Shown here one piece after another: positions 7,175 through 14,042 of a DNA stretch of 20,102 nt (the first letter of the stretch is position 1; every line of letters begins with the position of its first letter). This DNA comes from an uncultured Oscillospiraceae bacterium (lineage in GTDB: Bacteria; Bacillota; Clostridia; Oscillospirales; Ruminococcaceae): assembly GCA_900542145.1 (NCBI GenBank), contig UQMF01000032.1:1-20102 (forward strand), in the 5' to 3' direction. The position numbers and the translations under genes are program-made. A model generated the notes under the pieces. The model did no database searches, was not told the DNA's origin, and worked only from the letters and a program-made list of their open reading frames with translations.

Positions 7175-8071
7175 TCAGTGCAGCGCGTTTTCCTTGTCCC
7201 GGGCTATCTGCTGCTTCAACTCGTCCAGGCCCGAGAACTTCACCTCCGGGCGAATGAAACGCACCAGTGCCACAGCGATATTTCTTCCGTAGAGGTCGCC
7301 GCTGTAGTCTATAATATGCGTTTCCATCACTGCGCCGGTACCATCGCGGCGTGTAACCGTAGGCTTGACGCCGATGTTGGTCACTCCGTGGTACTGCTTC
7401 CCGTCAACCTCGACATAGCTCTTGTACACGCCATATCTCGGGACTATGTTGGTTTCCGGGATTATCTGATTTATCGTGGGGAAACTGATAGTCCGCCCGA
7501 TCTCGTTGCCCCGTACCACCGGAAGCCTGTACCACAGTTCGTAACCGAGCAGTCTGTTTGCCTGCTCGATCTCGCCCTTGCGGATATGCTCGCGGATCCT
7601 GGTGGAGCTTATGAGCTGCCCGTCAAGACAGACGTCGGGTACCACCTCGGCGCGCATTCCGTATTTTGCTCCGATCTCCGCCAGGCGGTCGGGAGTGCCG
7701 CTTCCGCCCTTTCCGAAGCGGAAGTTGCTGCCGCAGCAGGCAAAGCCTGCATTCAGCCTGTCGATGAGTATTTTCTTCACGAATTCCTCGTCCGTCAGTG
7801 TGCAGACCTCGGCGAAATCCGGCGCGTAGATGTACTTCACACCAATCTTCTCCATCAGCTCGCACTTGTTCTCGAACGAGATTATGTCCTCAGGTCCGCG
7901 GAACTTCGGCAGCGTGGTGTCGCAGTTGAATGTGAACACCGCCGGTTTCAGCCCCGGCTGCGCCATTGCCGCGCTTATTACGCCGACGTGCCCCAGATGA
8001 AGCCCGTCAAAATAGCCCAGCGCAACTGCGGTCTTTTCCGCCGCCTTTCCGCCGTTAGTTATGTCGATCAA
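7175..8071 (-). CDS. ribF: Bifunctional riboflavin kinase / FAD synthetase
   Basis: The 298-residue protein phosphorylates riboflavin to FMN and then adenylates FMN to FAD. The N-terminal nucleotidyltransferase domain carries GYFDGLHLGH (19-28) and ISSTRIR (154-160). The C-terminal kinase domain begins near 180, with GRTISFPTIN (192-201) corresponding to the flavokinase PTAN region. The start appears to be TTG at 8071: it directly follows an in-frame TAA, a GGTGA lies 5 nt upstream, and the next in-frame ATG would delete the catalytic FDGLHLGH motif. It lies 35 bp after truB, in the order truB-ribF common in bacteria. Confidence 0.95.
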   Translation of the reverse strand: MIDITNGGKAAEKTAVALGYFDGLHLGHVGVISAAMAQPGLKPAVFTFNCDTTLPKFRGPEDIISFENKCELMEKIGVKYIYAPDFAEVCTLTDEEFVKKILIDRLNAGFACCGSNFRFGKGGSGTPDRLAEIGAKYGMRAEVVPDVCLDGQLISSTRIREHIRKGEIEQANRLLGYELWYRLPVVRGNEIGRTISFPTINQIIPETNIVPRYGVYKSYVEVDGKQYHGVTNIGVKPTVTRRDGTGAVMETHIIDYSGDLYGRNIAVALVRFIRPEVKFSGLDELKQQIARDKENALH

Positions 8072-8106
8072 TTATTTCACCATCTTTACCGGTAGATCCG
8101 GCATTT

Positions 8107-8994
8107 TCACTCGCCCCGGAACTGCTTCACCGGGACAAGCTCACCATCAGAATTTATGCGCCCCACCCCGAGGAATACTCCCCCGGCAGTAGTGACGCGG
8201 CTGAGCGCGTCGGTTTCCGTGCGCTTCATCAGCCTGTCGGCGTCCAGGCGCACTCCGTTGAGGTACATTCTCTGCTGCACCTCGTCCAGTGGGATTTCCG
8301 GCAGCGCCGCGAAAACGTTTTCCACCGGAAGCAGCCAGCGCTCCAGCTGCTCCTTTTCCGCAGAGCGTATCTCCTCCAGCTCATGGCAGTCCGCCAGGGT
8401 GAAGCCGCAGCTCCTTGTCCGGCACAGGCTTGTCATTACCGCGCCGGTGCCCAGGCTCTCGCCGATGTCGTTTATCAGCGTGCGGATATAGGTTCCGCCG
8501 GAGCAGTCCACGTCGATCACTCCGTCGGTGCCGTCAAAGCTGACGAGTTCCAGCCGGGAGATAGTCGCCGGGCGCGGCCTGCGCTCGACCTCTATTCCCC
8601 TGCGCGCCAGGTCGCAGAGCTTCTGCCCGTTGACCTTAAGCGCGGAATACATCGGCGGAATCTGCATGATATCGCCCCGGAAGTCCTCCAGCGCGAATTC
8701 CACCTCCGCCTGTGAAATACCATTCTCACACCGGGAGCGGAGTTTCCCCCAGATATCCTGAGTGTCGGAAACGAACCCCAGCCGGAATCCGGCGCGGTAG
8801 CTCTTGCTGTCGTCCGGAACAAGGTCCACTGCCTTGGTTGCGCCGCCGACGAATACCGGAAGAACTCCGGTCGCCATCGGATCAAGCGTTCCGCCATGCC
8901 CTATTTTCTTCGTGCCGAAGCATCTCCGCATAGAAGCCACCACATCGAACGAAGTGAACTCCTGCGGCTTGTTTACGCAGATTATTCCCGTCAT
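8107..8994 (-). CDS. truB: tRNA pseudouridine(55) synthase
   Basis: The 295-residue enzyme converts uridine 55 in the T-loop of tRNAs to pseudouridine. The catalytic motif GGTLDPMATGVLP (34-46) contains the nucleophilic aspartate (D38). Further family stretches are the substrate-binding PPMYSALKVNGQKLCDLAR and SGGTYIRTLI. Length is normal. The ATG overlaps the stop codon of the nanoRNase gene by 4 bp (ATGA), so the two are translationally coupled. Its place between nrnA and ribF is the standard Firmicute order. Confidence 0.96.
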   Translation of the reverse strand: MTGIICVNKPQEFTSFDVVASMRRCFGTKKIGHGGTLDPMATGVLPVFVGGATKAVDLVPDDSKSYRAGFRLGFVSDTQDIWGKLRSRCENGISQAEVEFALEDFRGDIMQIPPMYSALKVNGQKLCDLARRGIEVERRPRPATISRLELVSFDGTDGVIDVDCSGGTYIRTLINDIGESLGTGAVMTSLCRTRSCGFTLADCHELEEIRSAEKEQLERWLLPVENVFAALPEIPLDEVQQRMYLNGVRLDADRLMKRTETDALSRVTTAGGVFLGVGRINSDGELVPVKQFRGE

Positions 8995-9953
8995 GTGGCA
9001 TTACCCAGAGCCTTTGCACACGCCCAGACTATCTGCTTTTCAGCGTCCTCCAGGGAGGTTTCGAACGCGCACCCGGCAGCCCGGGCATGTCCGCCGCCGC
9101 CGAACTGCTGTGCGATAGCGGCAACGTCCGCATTCTCGCTTGAGCGGAGCGACACTTTGTAGAACCCGGGATTCTTCTCCTTTATGCAGATACCGATATC
9201 CACGCCCTCGATCTGCCGCGGAATTGCGGAGAGCGCGCCCACGTCCTCGCTGTCGATACCATCGATAGAGTCAATGAGCGACTGAGTTACATCAATAACG
9301 GCGATCCTGCCGCTGGAATAATAGCGAATCTTGCTGAGAGCCAGCTGTTCCAGTTTCAGTCTGCCCTGACTCTTCATGTCGAACATCGCGTAATTTATCG
9401 GAACGATATCCGCACCCAGCTTCATAAGCTCCGCCGCGTAGACGTGAGTCTGCGGAGAGGTGTTGCTGTACTTGAAGCAGCCGCTGTCTGTCGCTATGCC
9501 CGTATAAAGGCAGTCCGCCATACTGCTGGTTATTTTCACGTCCTTCATGGAATACAACAGCTCGAACATGAGTTCGGCAGCCGCCGCATATTCCGGCGCC
9601 AGGAGCAGCCGCTCGGCGTACTCCGTATTGCTGACATGGTGGTCAATGCAGAGCGCAGCCTTTTCGCCAAGCTCCTTCATTCCGTAGAGCAGCTTGGTAT
9701 CCGCCACATCGACCGTTACGATGGTCTGCGGCTCGAACTCCTGCTGTTCGATATCTCTGAACATATAGCTGAATTTTCTGGGAATAGGATCCGGGCACAC
9801 TGCCTTCGCCTTCTTCCCGAGCTGCTGGAGCGCTCCGCACAGGGCGAAGCCGCAGCCCAGCGTATCTCCGTCCGGACTGCCGTGCATAAGGATAAGGAAG
9901 CAGTCGTTGTTCCTCAGGAATTCCGCTGTTTCGTTAAGATCAATTCTCCTCAT
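8991..9953 (-). CDS. nrnA: DHH-family bifunctional oligoribonuclease / pAp phosphatase
   Basis: The 320-residue phosphoesterase degrades very short RNA oligonucleotides and dephosphorylates pAp. Visible metal and catalytic motifs are HGSPDGD (24-30), DVAD (82-85) and DHH (104-106). The C-terminal DHHA1 domain has the glycine-rich GGGGHARAAGC (285-295). I chose the ATG at 9953 (MRRIDLNE) because GGAGGAG lies 4 nt upstream; the open frame extends 20 codons into rbfA without another good site. The gene overlaps the end of rbfA by 14 bp and truB by 4 bp, so the three form one translational block. Confidence 0.93.
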   Translation of the reverse strand: MRRIDLNETAEFLRNNDCFLILMHGSPDGDTLGCGFALCGALQQLGKKAKAVCPDPIPRKFSYMFRDIEQQEFEPQTIVTVDVADTKLLYGMKELGEKAALCIDHHVSNTEYAERLLLAPEYAAAAELMFELLYSMKDVKITSSMADCLYTGIATDSGCFKYSNTSPQTHVYAAELMKLGADIVPINYAMFDMKSQGRLKLEQLALSKIRYYSSGRIAVIDVTQSLIDSIDGIDSEDVGALSAIPRQIEGVDIGICIKEKNPGFYKVSLRSSENADVAAIAQQFGGGGHARAAGCAFETSLEDAEKQIVWACAKALGNAT

Positions 9954-10338
9954 CGGACTCCTCCTGCTCATCGGCAGCCGATTCCTGCTGAGCCGGCTTG
10001 GGCAGTTTTGCAAGTATCTCTTCTATGTGCGCGCTGTATTCCAGCGAATTATCCGGCAGGAATATCAGCTCCGGCATTTTTCTCATGCGGATTCGCGCCG
10101 CGATCGCTTTCTTGAAATATCCGGAAGCGGCGGTCATTCCCTCCACGGCTTTCGCAGTCCTGCCCTCGCCGCCAAGGCACGCGATGTGCACCTTGCAGTA
10201 AGACAGGTCGCTGGTAAGCTCCACATGGGTGACCGTCACAAAATTCTTAGAAACCCTGGGGTCTTTCACTCCGCTGACGGCGGAGGAAAGCTCCCGCTTT
10301 ATATCCTCGGAAAGTCTTTTAAGATTGAAATTAGCCAT
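9940..10338 (-). CDS. rbfA: 30S ribosome-binding factor A
   Basis: The 132-residue KH-like protein binds the 30S subunit and helps late 16S rRNA maturation. Family features are the N-terminal LSEDIKRELSSAVSGVKDPRV, the central VTVTHVELTSDLSYCKVHIACLG and the later MRKMPELIFLPDNSLEYSAHIEEIL. An acidic tail (about 117-132, mostly Glu, Asp and Gln) extends beyond the core. The start is the ATG at 10338, with GGAGGG 4 nt upstream, rather than a TTG four codons earlier. It follows infB after a 72-bp gap that contains a long inverted repeat. Confidence 0.95.
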   Translation of the reverse strand: MANFNLKRLSEDIKRELSSAVSGVKDPRVSKNFVTVTHVELTSDLSYCKVHIACLGGEGRTAKAVEGMTAASGYFKKAIAARIRMRKMPELIFLPDNSLEYSAHIEEILAKLPKPAQQESAADEQEESDEEN

Positions 10339-10353
10339 AGAACCCTCCAATTA

Positions 10354-10412
10354 AATTCGGAATGCGTAATCCGGGATTAACGATCGTAATTACGCATTCC
10401 AAATCCCGAATT
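10354..10412. repeat. Imperfect palindromic element between infB and rbfA
   Basis: A perfect 12-bp inverted repeat (GGAATGCGTAAT 10359-10370 with ATTACGCATTCC 10389-10400) is flanked by an outer pair, AATTCGG (10354-10360) and CCGAATT (10406-10412). A third relation links CGGGATT (10372-10378) and AATCCCG (10402-10408). The element reaches into the infB stop codon. There is no T tract on the minus strand, so it is not a standard terminator. The nested, self-similar composition resembles small dispersed palindromic repeats; only one copy is in this window. Confidence 0.6.
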
Positions 10413-13395
10413 AGTCCCTGTACTCTTCCATAGTATAAGCCTCGAAGATATCGCCGACCTTGATGTCGGTGAACTTCTCCAGACTGATACCGCACTCGTA
10501 GCCGGCAGCGACTTCCTTGACGGAATCCTTGAAACGCTGGAGGCCGGCGATCTTGTCGTCGCCGACGATTATACCATCGCGTACGATTCTTACCTGACCG
10601 TTTCTTGCTACCTTACCGTCAAGCACATAGGAACCGGCAACAATGCCGACATTTGTTATCTTGTAAACCTGGCGTACCTCAACTCTGCCGAGGTCAACCT
10701 CTCTGAACTTCGGAGCAAGCATGCCCTTCATTGCAGCAGTGATATCCTCGATAGCGTCGTAGATTACGCGGTACAGACGGATCTCGATACCGTCGCGCTT
10801 TGCGTTGTCCTGTGCGGACGGGTGCGGTCTTACGTTGAAGCCGACGATGATTGCGCCGGAAGCCGCAGCGAGCATTACGTCGCTCTCGCTTACCGCGCCA
10901 ACTGCGCCGTGGATAACACGAACGCGTACTTCCTCATTGGAGAGCTTCTCGAGGGACTGCTTGACAGCCTCGACGGAACCCTGTACGTCCGCCTTGACGA
11001 TGATGGGGAGTTCCTTTACGGTGCCCTCCTCAATGGAAGAGAACAGATTGTCGAGAGTTACCTGGTGGTAAGCCTTGAACTGCTCCTCCTTAGCCTCCTG
11101 GCGGCGCTTCTCAACGAGCTCACGGGCGAGCTTCTCGTCCTCTACCGCTGCGAAGGTATCGCCAGCGGACGGAACATCAGCCAGACCCATGATCTCAACA
11201 GGAACGGACGGGCCTGCTTCCTTTACAGTCCTGCCCTTGTCGTCGCGCATTACGCGGACTCTGCCAACGGACATGCCTGCAATAAGAACATCGCCGGAGT
11301 GCAGCGTACCATTCTGTACCAGCACGGTAGCGACAGGACCTCTGCCCTTATCCAGCTTTGCCTCGATAACAGCACCGGTAGCCAGCCTGTTCGGATTAGC
11401 CTTGAGTTCGAGTACGTCTGCGGTCAGGCAAACCATCTCGAGCAGCGTGTCTATATTCTCACCGGTCTTAGCGGAAACAGGAACGCAGATAACGTCGCCG
11501 CCCCACTCCTCGCATACGAGGTCGTACTTGGTGAGCTCTTCCTTGATCTTGTCAGGATTTGCGCCTTCCTTATCCATCTTGTTGATGGCAACGATGATGG
11601 AAACGCCGGCTGCCTTTGCGTGGTTGATCGCCTCAACGGTCTGCGGCATGATACCATCGTCCGCTGCAACTACCAGGATAGCGATATCCGTGATGCTTGC
11701 GCCGCGCGCTCTCATGGAGGTGAATGCTTCATGTCCCGGGGTATCCAGGAATGTGATGTCGCGGTCGTTGATGTGTACTCTGTACGCACCGATGTGCTGG
11801 GTGATTCCGCCTGCCTCGGTGGAGGTTACGCTGGCATGTCTGATGTAGTCCAGCAGGGAGGTCTTACCGTGGTCAACGTGACCCATTACAACTACGACCG
11901 GATCACGCGGCTGAAGGCTCTCGGGATCGTCGGGAGTATCCTCGAACAGACGCTCCTCGATGGTCACAACGACTTCCTTCTCGACCTTTGCGCCGAGTTC
12001 CTCTGCAACCAGGGAAGCGGTGTCGAAGTCGATGGTTTCGTTGAGGTTAGCCATTACGCCCAGGTTGAACAGCTTCTTGATTACCTCGGTAGCTGTTACC
12101 TTCAGTCTGGAAGCCAGCTCGGACACAACGATCTCGTCCGGGATCTGTACCTTGAGCTGCTGCTTTCTTGCGCGCTCGAGTTCCAGGCGCTTGAGCTTCT
12201 GAGCCTCGGTTTCGCGCTTGCTGTTGAACGGCTTGCCCTTGTTCTGGGACTTCTGCTGAATCTTCTGCTTGCGCTGGAAGCTGTCGTTGGACATTCTTCC
12301 TGCCGGAGCAATGGTTTCATAGCGCTCGTTGTACTTATCCAGCTCAACGTAGCTGCCACGGGTGTCTACCATCTTTGTTACCTGCTCGCCGCGCTGAACT
12401 GCCTCGCCCTTCTGCTTCTGGGTAGGAGGAGTGTTGACCTTGATCTTGGAGGAGTCGATAGCAGGCTTCTTGATGCTCTGCTTGGAGCTGTCCGCCAGCG
12501 GATTTACCTGCTCCCTGCGTACATCGCGGTTGAACGGGCGGTCGCCGTTCCTGTTGTTATTGAACTGGGGACGGTCGCCGGGTCTGCCGTTGTTGAACTG
12601 CGGTCTGTCGCCATTTCTGTTATTGTTGAACTGCGGACGGTCACCGTTAGCGCCGGGACGTGTATTATTGTCGCGGTTGAACGGACGGTCACCGTTTCTG
12701 TTATTATTGAACTGCGGTCTGTCGCCGTTCGCGCCGGGTCTTACATTATTGTCGCGATTGAACGGACGGTCGCCGTTTCTGTTGTTATTGAACTGCGGAC
12801 GCTCACCGGGTCTGCCGTTGTTGTCGCGGCTCTGCGGTCTGTCGTTCTGTCTGGGAGCCGCAGGTCTTACCTCCTGCTTCGGCTCTGTCTTGGCCTCGGG
12901 CTTGGGCTCTGCCTTTACTTCAGGCTTGGACTCTGCCTTTACTTCAGGCTTAGGATCTGCCTTAACCTCGGGCTTAGATTCTGCCTTCACCTCAGGCTTA
13001 GCTTCTGCCTTCACCTCGGGCTTCGGCTCCGCCTTGACCTCGGGCTTGGGTTCTGCCTTTACCTCCGGCTTAGTCTCTGCCTTTACTTCAGCCTTAGGCT
13101 CTGCGGCAGCTTCTTCCTTCTTTGCGGCAGGCTTCTTCTTGGCTGCCGGCTTCTTTTCCTCTGCCTTGGGCTTCTCGGTCTTCTGACCTGCGGTAGCCTT
13201 GAAATAGTCGTCGAAGCTCTTTACTTCATGCTTCTTGGAGTAATTCTCCAGAACATAGCTTATCTCCTGGTCGGTAAGGGAGGTCTGCGCTTTCTTGGAC
13301 CCCTCGAACGCACCGTCCAGCAGCTGAATTATTTCACTGCGGTCAACACCCATGTCAGCCGCAATATCCTGTACACGATACTTTTTGTTTGGCAA
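10411..13395 (-). CDS. infB: Translation initiation factor IF-2
   Basis: The 994-residue GTPase delivers initiator tRNA to the 30S subunit and promotes subunit joining. Order: an IF2_N-type domain (about 1-45), a long repetitive region (about 70-295), a second IF2_N-type domain (about 415-480), then the G domain with GHVDHGKT (505-512), GGITQHIG, DTPGHEAF, NKMD and SAKTGENI, followed by domains II-IV. All GTPase motifs are intact. I prefer the TTG at 13395 (MPNKKYRVQD): GGAGG lies 9 nt upstream, whereas a GTG ten codons earlier would place that site inside the coding region. Length is greater than Bacillus IF-2 because of the repeats. It follows ylxQ by 60 bp in the usual nusA-ylxR-ylxQ-infB order. 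Confidence 0.96.
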   Translation of the reverse strand: MPNKKYRVQDIAADMGVDRSEIIQLLDGAFEGSKKAQTSLTDQEISYVLENYSKKHEVKSFDDYFKATAGQKTEKPKAEEKKPAAKKKPAAKKEEAAAEPKAEVKAETKPEVKAEPKPEVKAEPKPEVKAEAKPEVKAESKPEVKADPKPEVKAESKPEVKAEPKPEAKTEPKQEVRPAAPRQNDRPQSRDNNGRPGERPQFNNNRNGDRPFNRDNNVRPGANGDRPQFNNNRNGDRPFNRDNNTRPGANGDRPQFNNNRNGDRPQFNNGRPGDRPQFNNNRNGDRPFNRDVRREQVNPLADSSKQSIKKPAIDSSKIKVNTPPTQKQKGEAVQRGEQVTKMVDTRGSYVELDKYNERYETIAPAGRMSNDSFQRKQKIQQKSQNKGKPFNSKRETEAQKLKRLELERARKQQLKVQIPDEIVVSELASRLKVTATEVIKKLFNLGVMANLNETIDFDTASLVAEELGAKVEKEVVVTIEERLFEDTPDDPESLQPRDPVVVVMGHVDHGKTSLLDYIRHASVTSTEAGGITQHIGAYRVHINDRDITFLDTPGHEAFTSMRARGASITDIAILVVAADDGIMPQTVEAINHAKAAGVSIIVAINKMDKEGANPDKIKEELTKYDLVCEEWGGDVICVPVSAKTGENIDTLLEMVCLTADVLELKANPNRLATGAVIEAKLDKGRGPVATVLVQNGTLHSGDVLIAGMSVGRVRVMRDDKGRTVKEAGPSVPVEIMGLADVPSAGDTFAAVEDEKLARELVEKRRQEAKEEQFKAYHQVTLDNLFSSIEEGTVKELPIIVKADVQGSVEAVKQSLEKLSNEEVRVRVIHGAVGAVSESDVMLAAASGAIIVGFNVRPHPSAQDNAKRDGIEIRLYRVIYDAIEDITAAMKGMLAPKFREVDLGRVEVRQVYKITNVGIVAGSYVLDGKVARNGQVRIVRDGIIVGDDKIAGLQRFKDSVKEVAAGYECGISLEKFTDIKVGDIFEAYTMEEYRD
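12520..12855 (-). repeat. Gly/Asp/Arg/Pro/Asn repeats in IF-2
   Basis: This stretch encodes about 112 residues built on NGDRPFNRDNN, RPGANGDRP and QFNNNRN segments. A 27-residue (81-bp) unit occurs twice in tandem with a single V/T change, followed by shorter partial copies. The composition is almost free of hydrophobic residues apart from Phe and is rich in Arg, so it should be disordered and could bind RNA. Copy number could vary between strains. Confidence 0.8.
12868..13095 (-). repeat. Eight-residue Lys/Glu/Pro/Ala repeats in IF-2
   Basis: About nine tandem copies of an 8-residue (24-bp) unit, consensus KAExKPEV with x as T, P, A or S, form a highly charged, proline-spaced linker between the N-terminal domain and the Arg-rich repeats. 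The unit is near-regular at the protein level, with third-position variation in the DNA. That suggests selection on protein composition rather than very recent expansion. Confidence 0.8.
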
Positions 13396-13455
13396 TGTAA
13401 CTTTCCTCCATACTACTTGTGTCACCCGGTAAGCACGCTCCTGTGCGAGCTGACG

Positions 13456-13770
13456 TTACCCCCGGGATTCTGATATATGTTTTGTGATAGAGCCGTATAA
13501 TCCTGCGTCGAGCACCAGGAAGATGCCCGTGCGCTTTCCGACAGCGTCCTTCGCGTCATCCATGGTGAAATCACCGTGAACGACCGGCGTGCCGCACTTC
13601 TCTGCGTGGAAGCAGATCTCCTTTTCTGTCTTGGGCGACACGTCCGCCGCCAGAATGATACCTGCCGCCTTTGACTTGGGCGCAGTCATCTCCTGCACTG
13701 TCGCGTCGAAGCCCATTACAAGCTTCCCGGCACGGCGGCAAAGGCAGATCGTCGAAAGTTCCTTATTTAT
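13456..13770 (-). CDS. ylxQ: L7Ae-family RNA-binding protein YlxQ, apparent ATA start
   Basis: The product belongs to the L7Ae/L30e/YlxQ family of small kink-turn RNA-binding proteins. Its cellular role is poorly defined. The open frame reads NKELSTICLCRRAGKLVMGFD at the N-terminus, the expected YlxQ opening, then AAGIILAADVSPKTEKEI and the C-terminal GTPVVHGDF and GIFLVLDAGLYG. The first ATG in frame (13716) would give only 86 residues and cut off the conserved LCRRAGKL helix. Between the upstream in-frame stop and that ATG there is no ATG, GTG or TTG. The best start is ATA at 13770 (AAGGAG 10 nt upstream, 104 residues), overlapping the ylxR stop by 8 bp. ATC at 13749, with AAGGAA 9 nt upstream, is an alternative. 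A sequencing error or point mutation of an ATG is also possible. Confidence 0.85.
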   Translation of the reverse strand: MNKELSTICLCRRAGKLVMGFDATVQEMTAPKSKAAGIILAADVSPKTEKEICFHAEKCGTPVVHGDFTMDDAKDAVGKRTGIFLVLDAGLYGSITKHISESRG

Positions 13771-14032
13771 CCGAACTCAGCTCCTTTTCAAGAATTTCAT
13801 ATATTTCATCGGGTATGGCGCATTTCAGTCCGCGTTCCAGCTTCCTGCCCTTTTTCGCAAGCTCCAGGCAGTCCCTGTTACGGCAGAGATACGCGCCACG
13901 TCCGGGCTTTTTACCCGTGAGGTCAACGGAAAGTTCGCCTTCCTTGCTGCGGACTATCCTCACGGACCCTTTCTTGCCTATCATTTCGCCGCAGCCGATG
14001 CACTTGCGCAGCGGAATGTGCTTTTCCTGCAT
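13763..14032 (-). CDS. ylxR: YlxR/RnpM family RNA-binding protein (DUF448)
   Basis: The 89-residue basic protein has the family signatures RKCIGCGEM (about 9-17) and PGRGAYLCRN (about 43-52). These are the conserved Cys-x-x-Cys start and GRGAY loop of the DUF448 fold. In Firmicutes the family has been linked to RNase P RNA binding (name RnpM) and to transcription effects. The ATG is preceded by AAGGAG 6 nt upstream, only 10 bp after the nusA stop codon. The 3' end overlaps the proposed ylxQ start, so coupled translation is likely. Confidence 0.93.
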   Translation of the reverse strand: MQEKHIPLRKCIGCGEMIGKKGSVRIVRSKEGELSVDLTGKKPGRGAYLCRNRDCLELAKKGRKLERGLKCAIPDEIYEILEKELSSDK

Positions 14033-14042
14033 ATGACGCTCC

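Noticed and set aside
12520..13095. Repeat arrays considered as CRISPR
   Set aside because: The repeats are contiguous, in frame and lack unique spacers; they encode IF-2 linker repeats.
12431..13186. Repetitive plus-strand frame rich in Leu/Ser/Gly (LGSAFTSG-like repeats)
   Set aside because: It is the complement of the IF-2 repeat region; its apparent repeats are a by-product of the IF-2 repeats.
13396..13455. Possible leader structure between ylxQ and infB
   Set aside because: Pairings such as GGTA/TACC and AGC/GCT are short and broken by mismatches; not enough to call a regulatory element.
10822..13473. Very long open frame (883 codons) on the plus strand opposite infB
   Set aside because: It mirrors infB, whose full set of GTPase motifs proves the minus strand is coding. 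The frame stays open because of infB codon bias and repeats; it has no recognisable domains and a Leu/Val-rich shadow composition.
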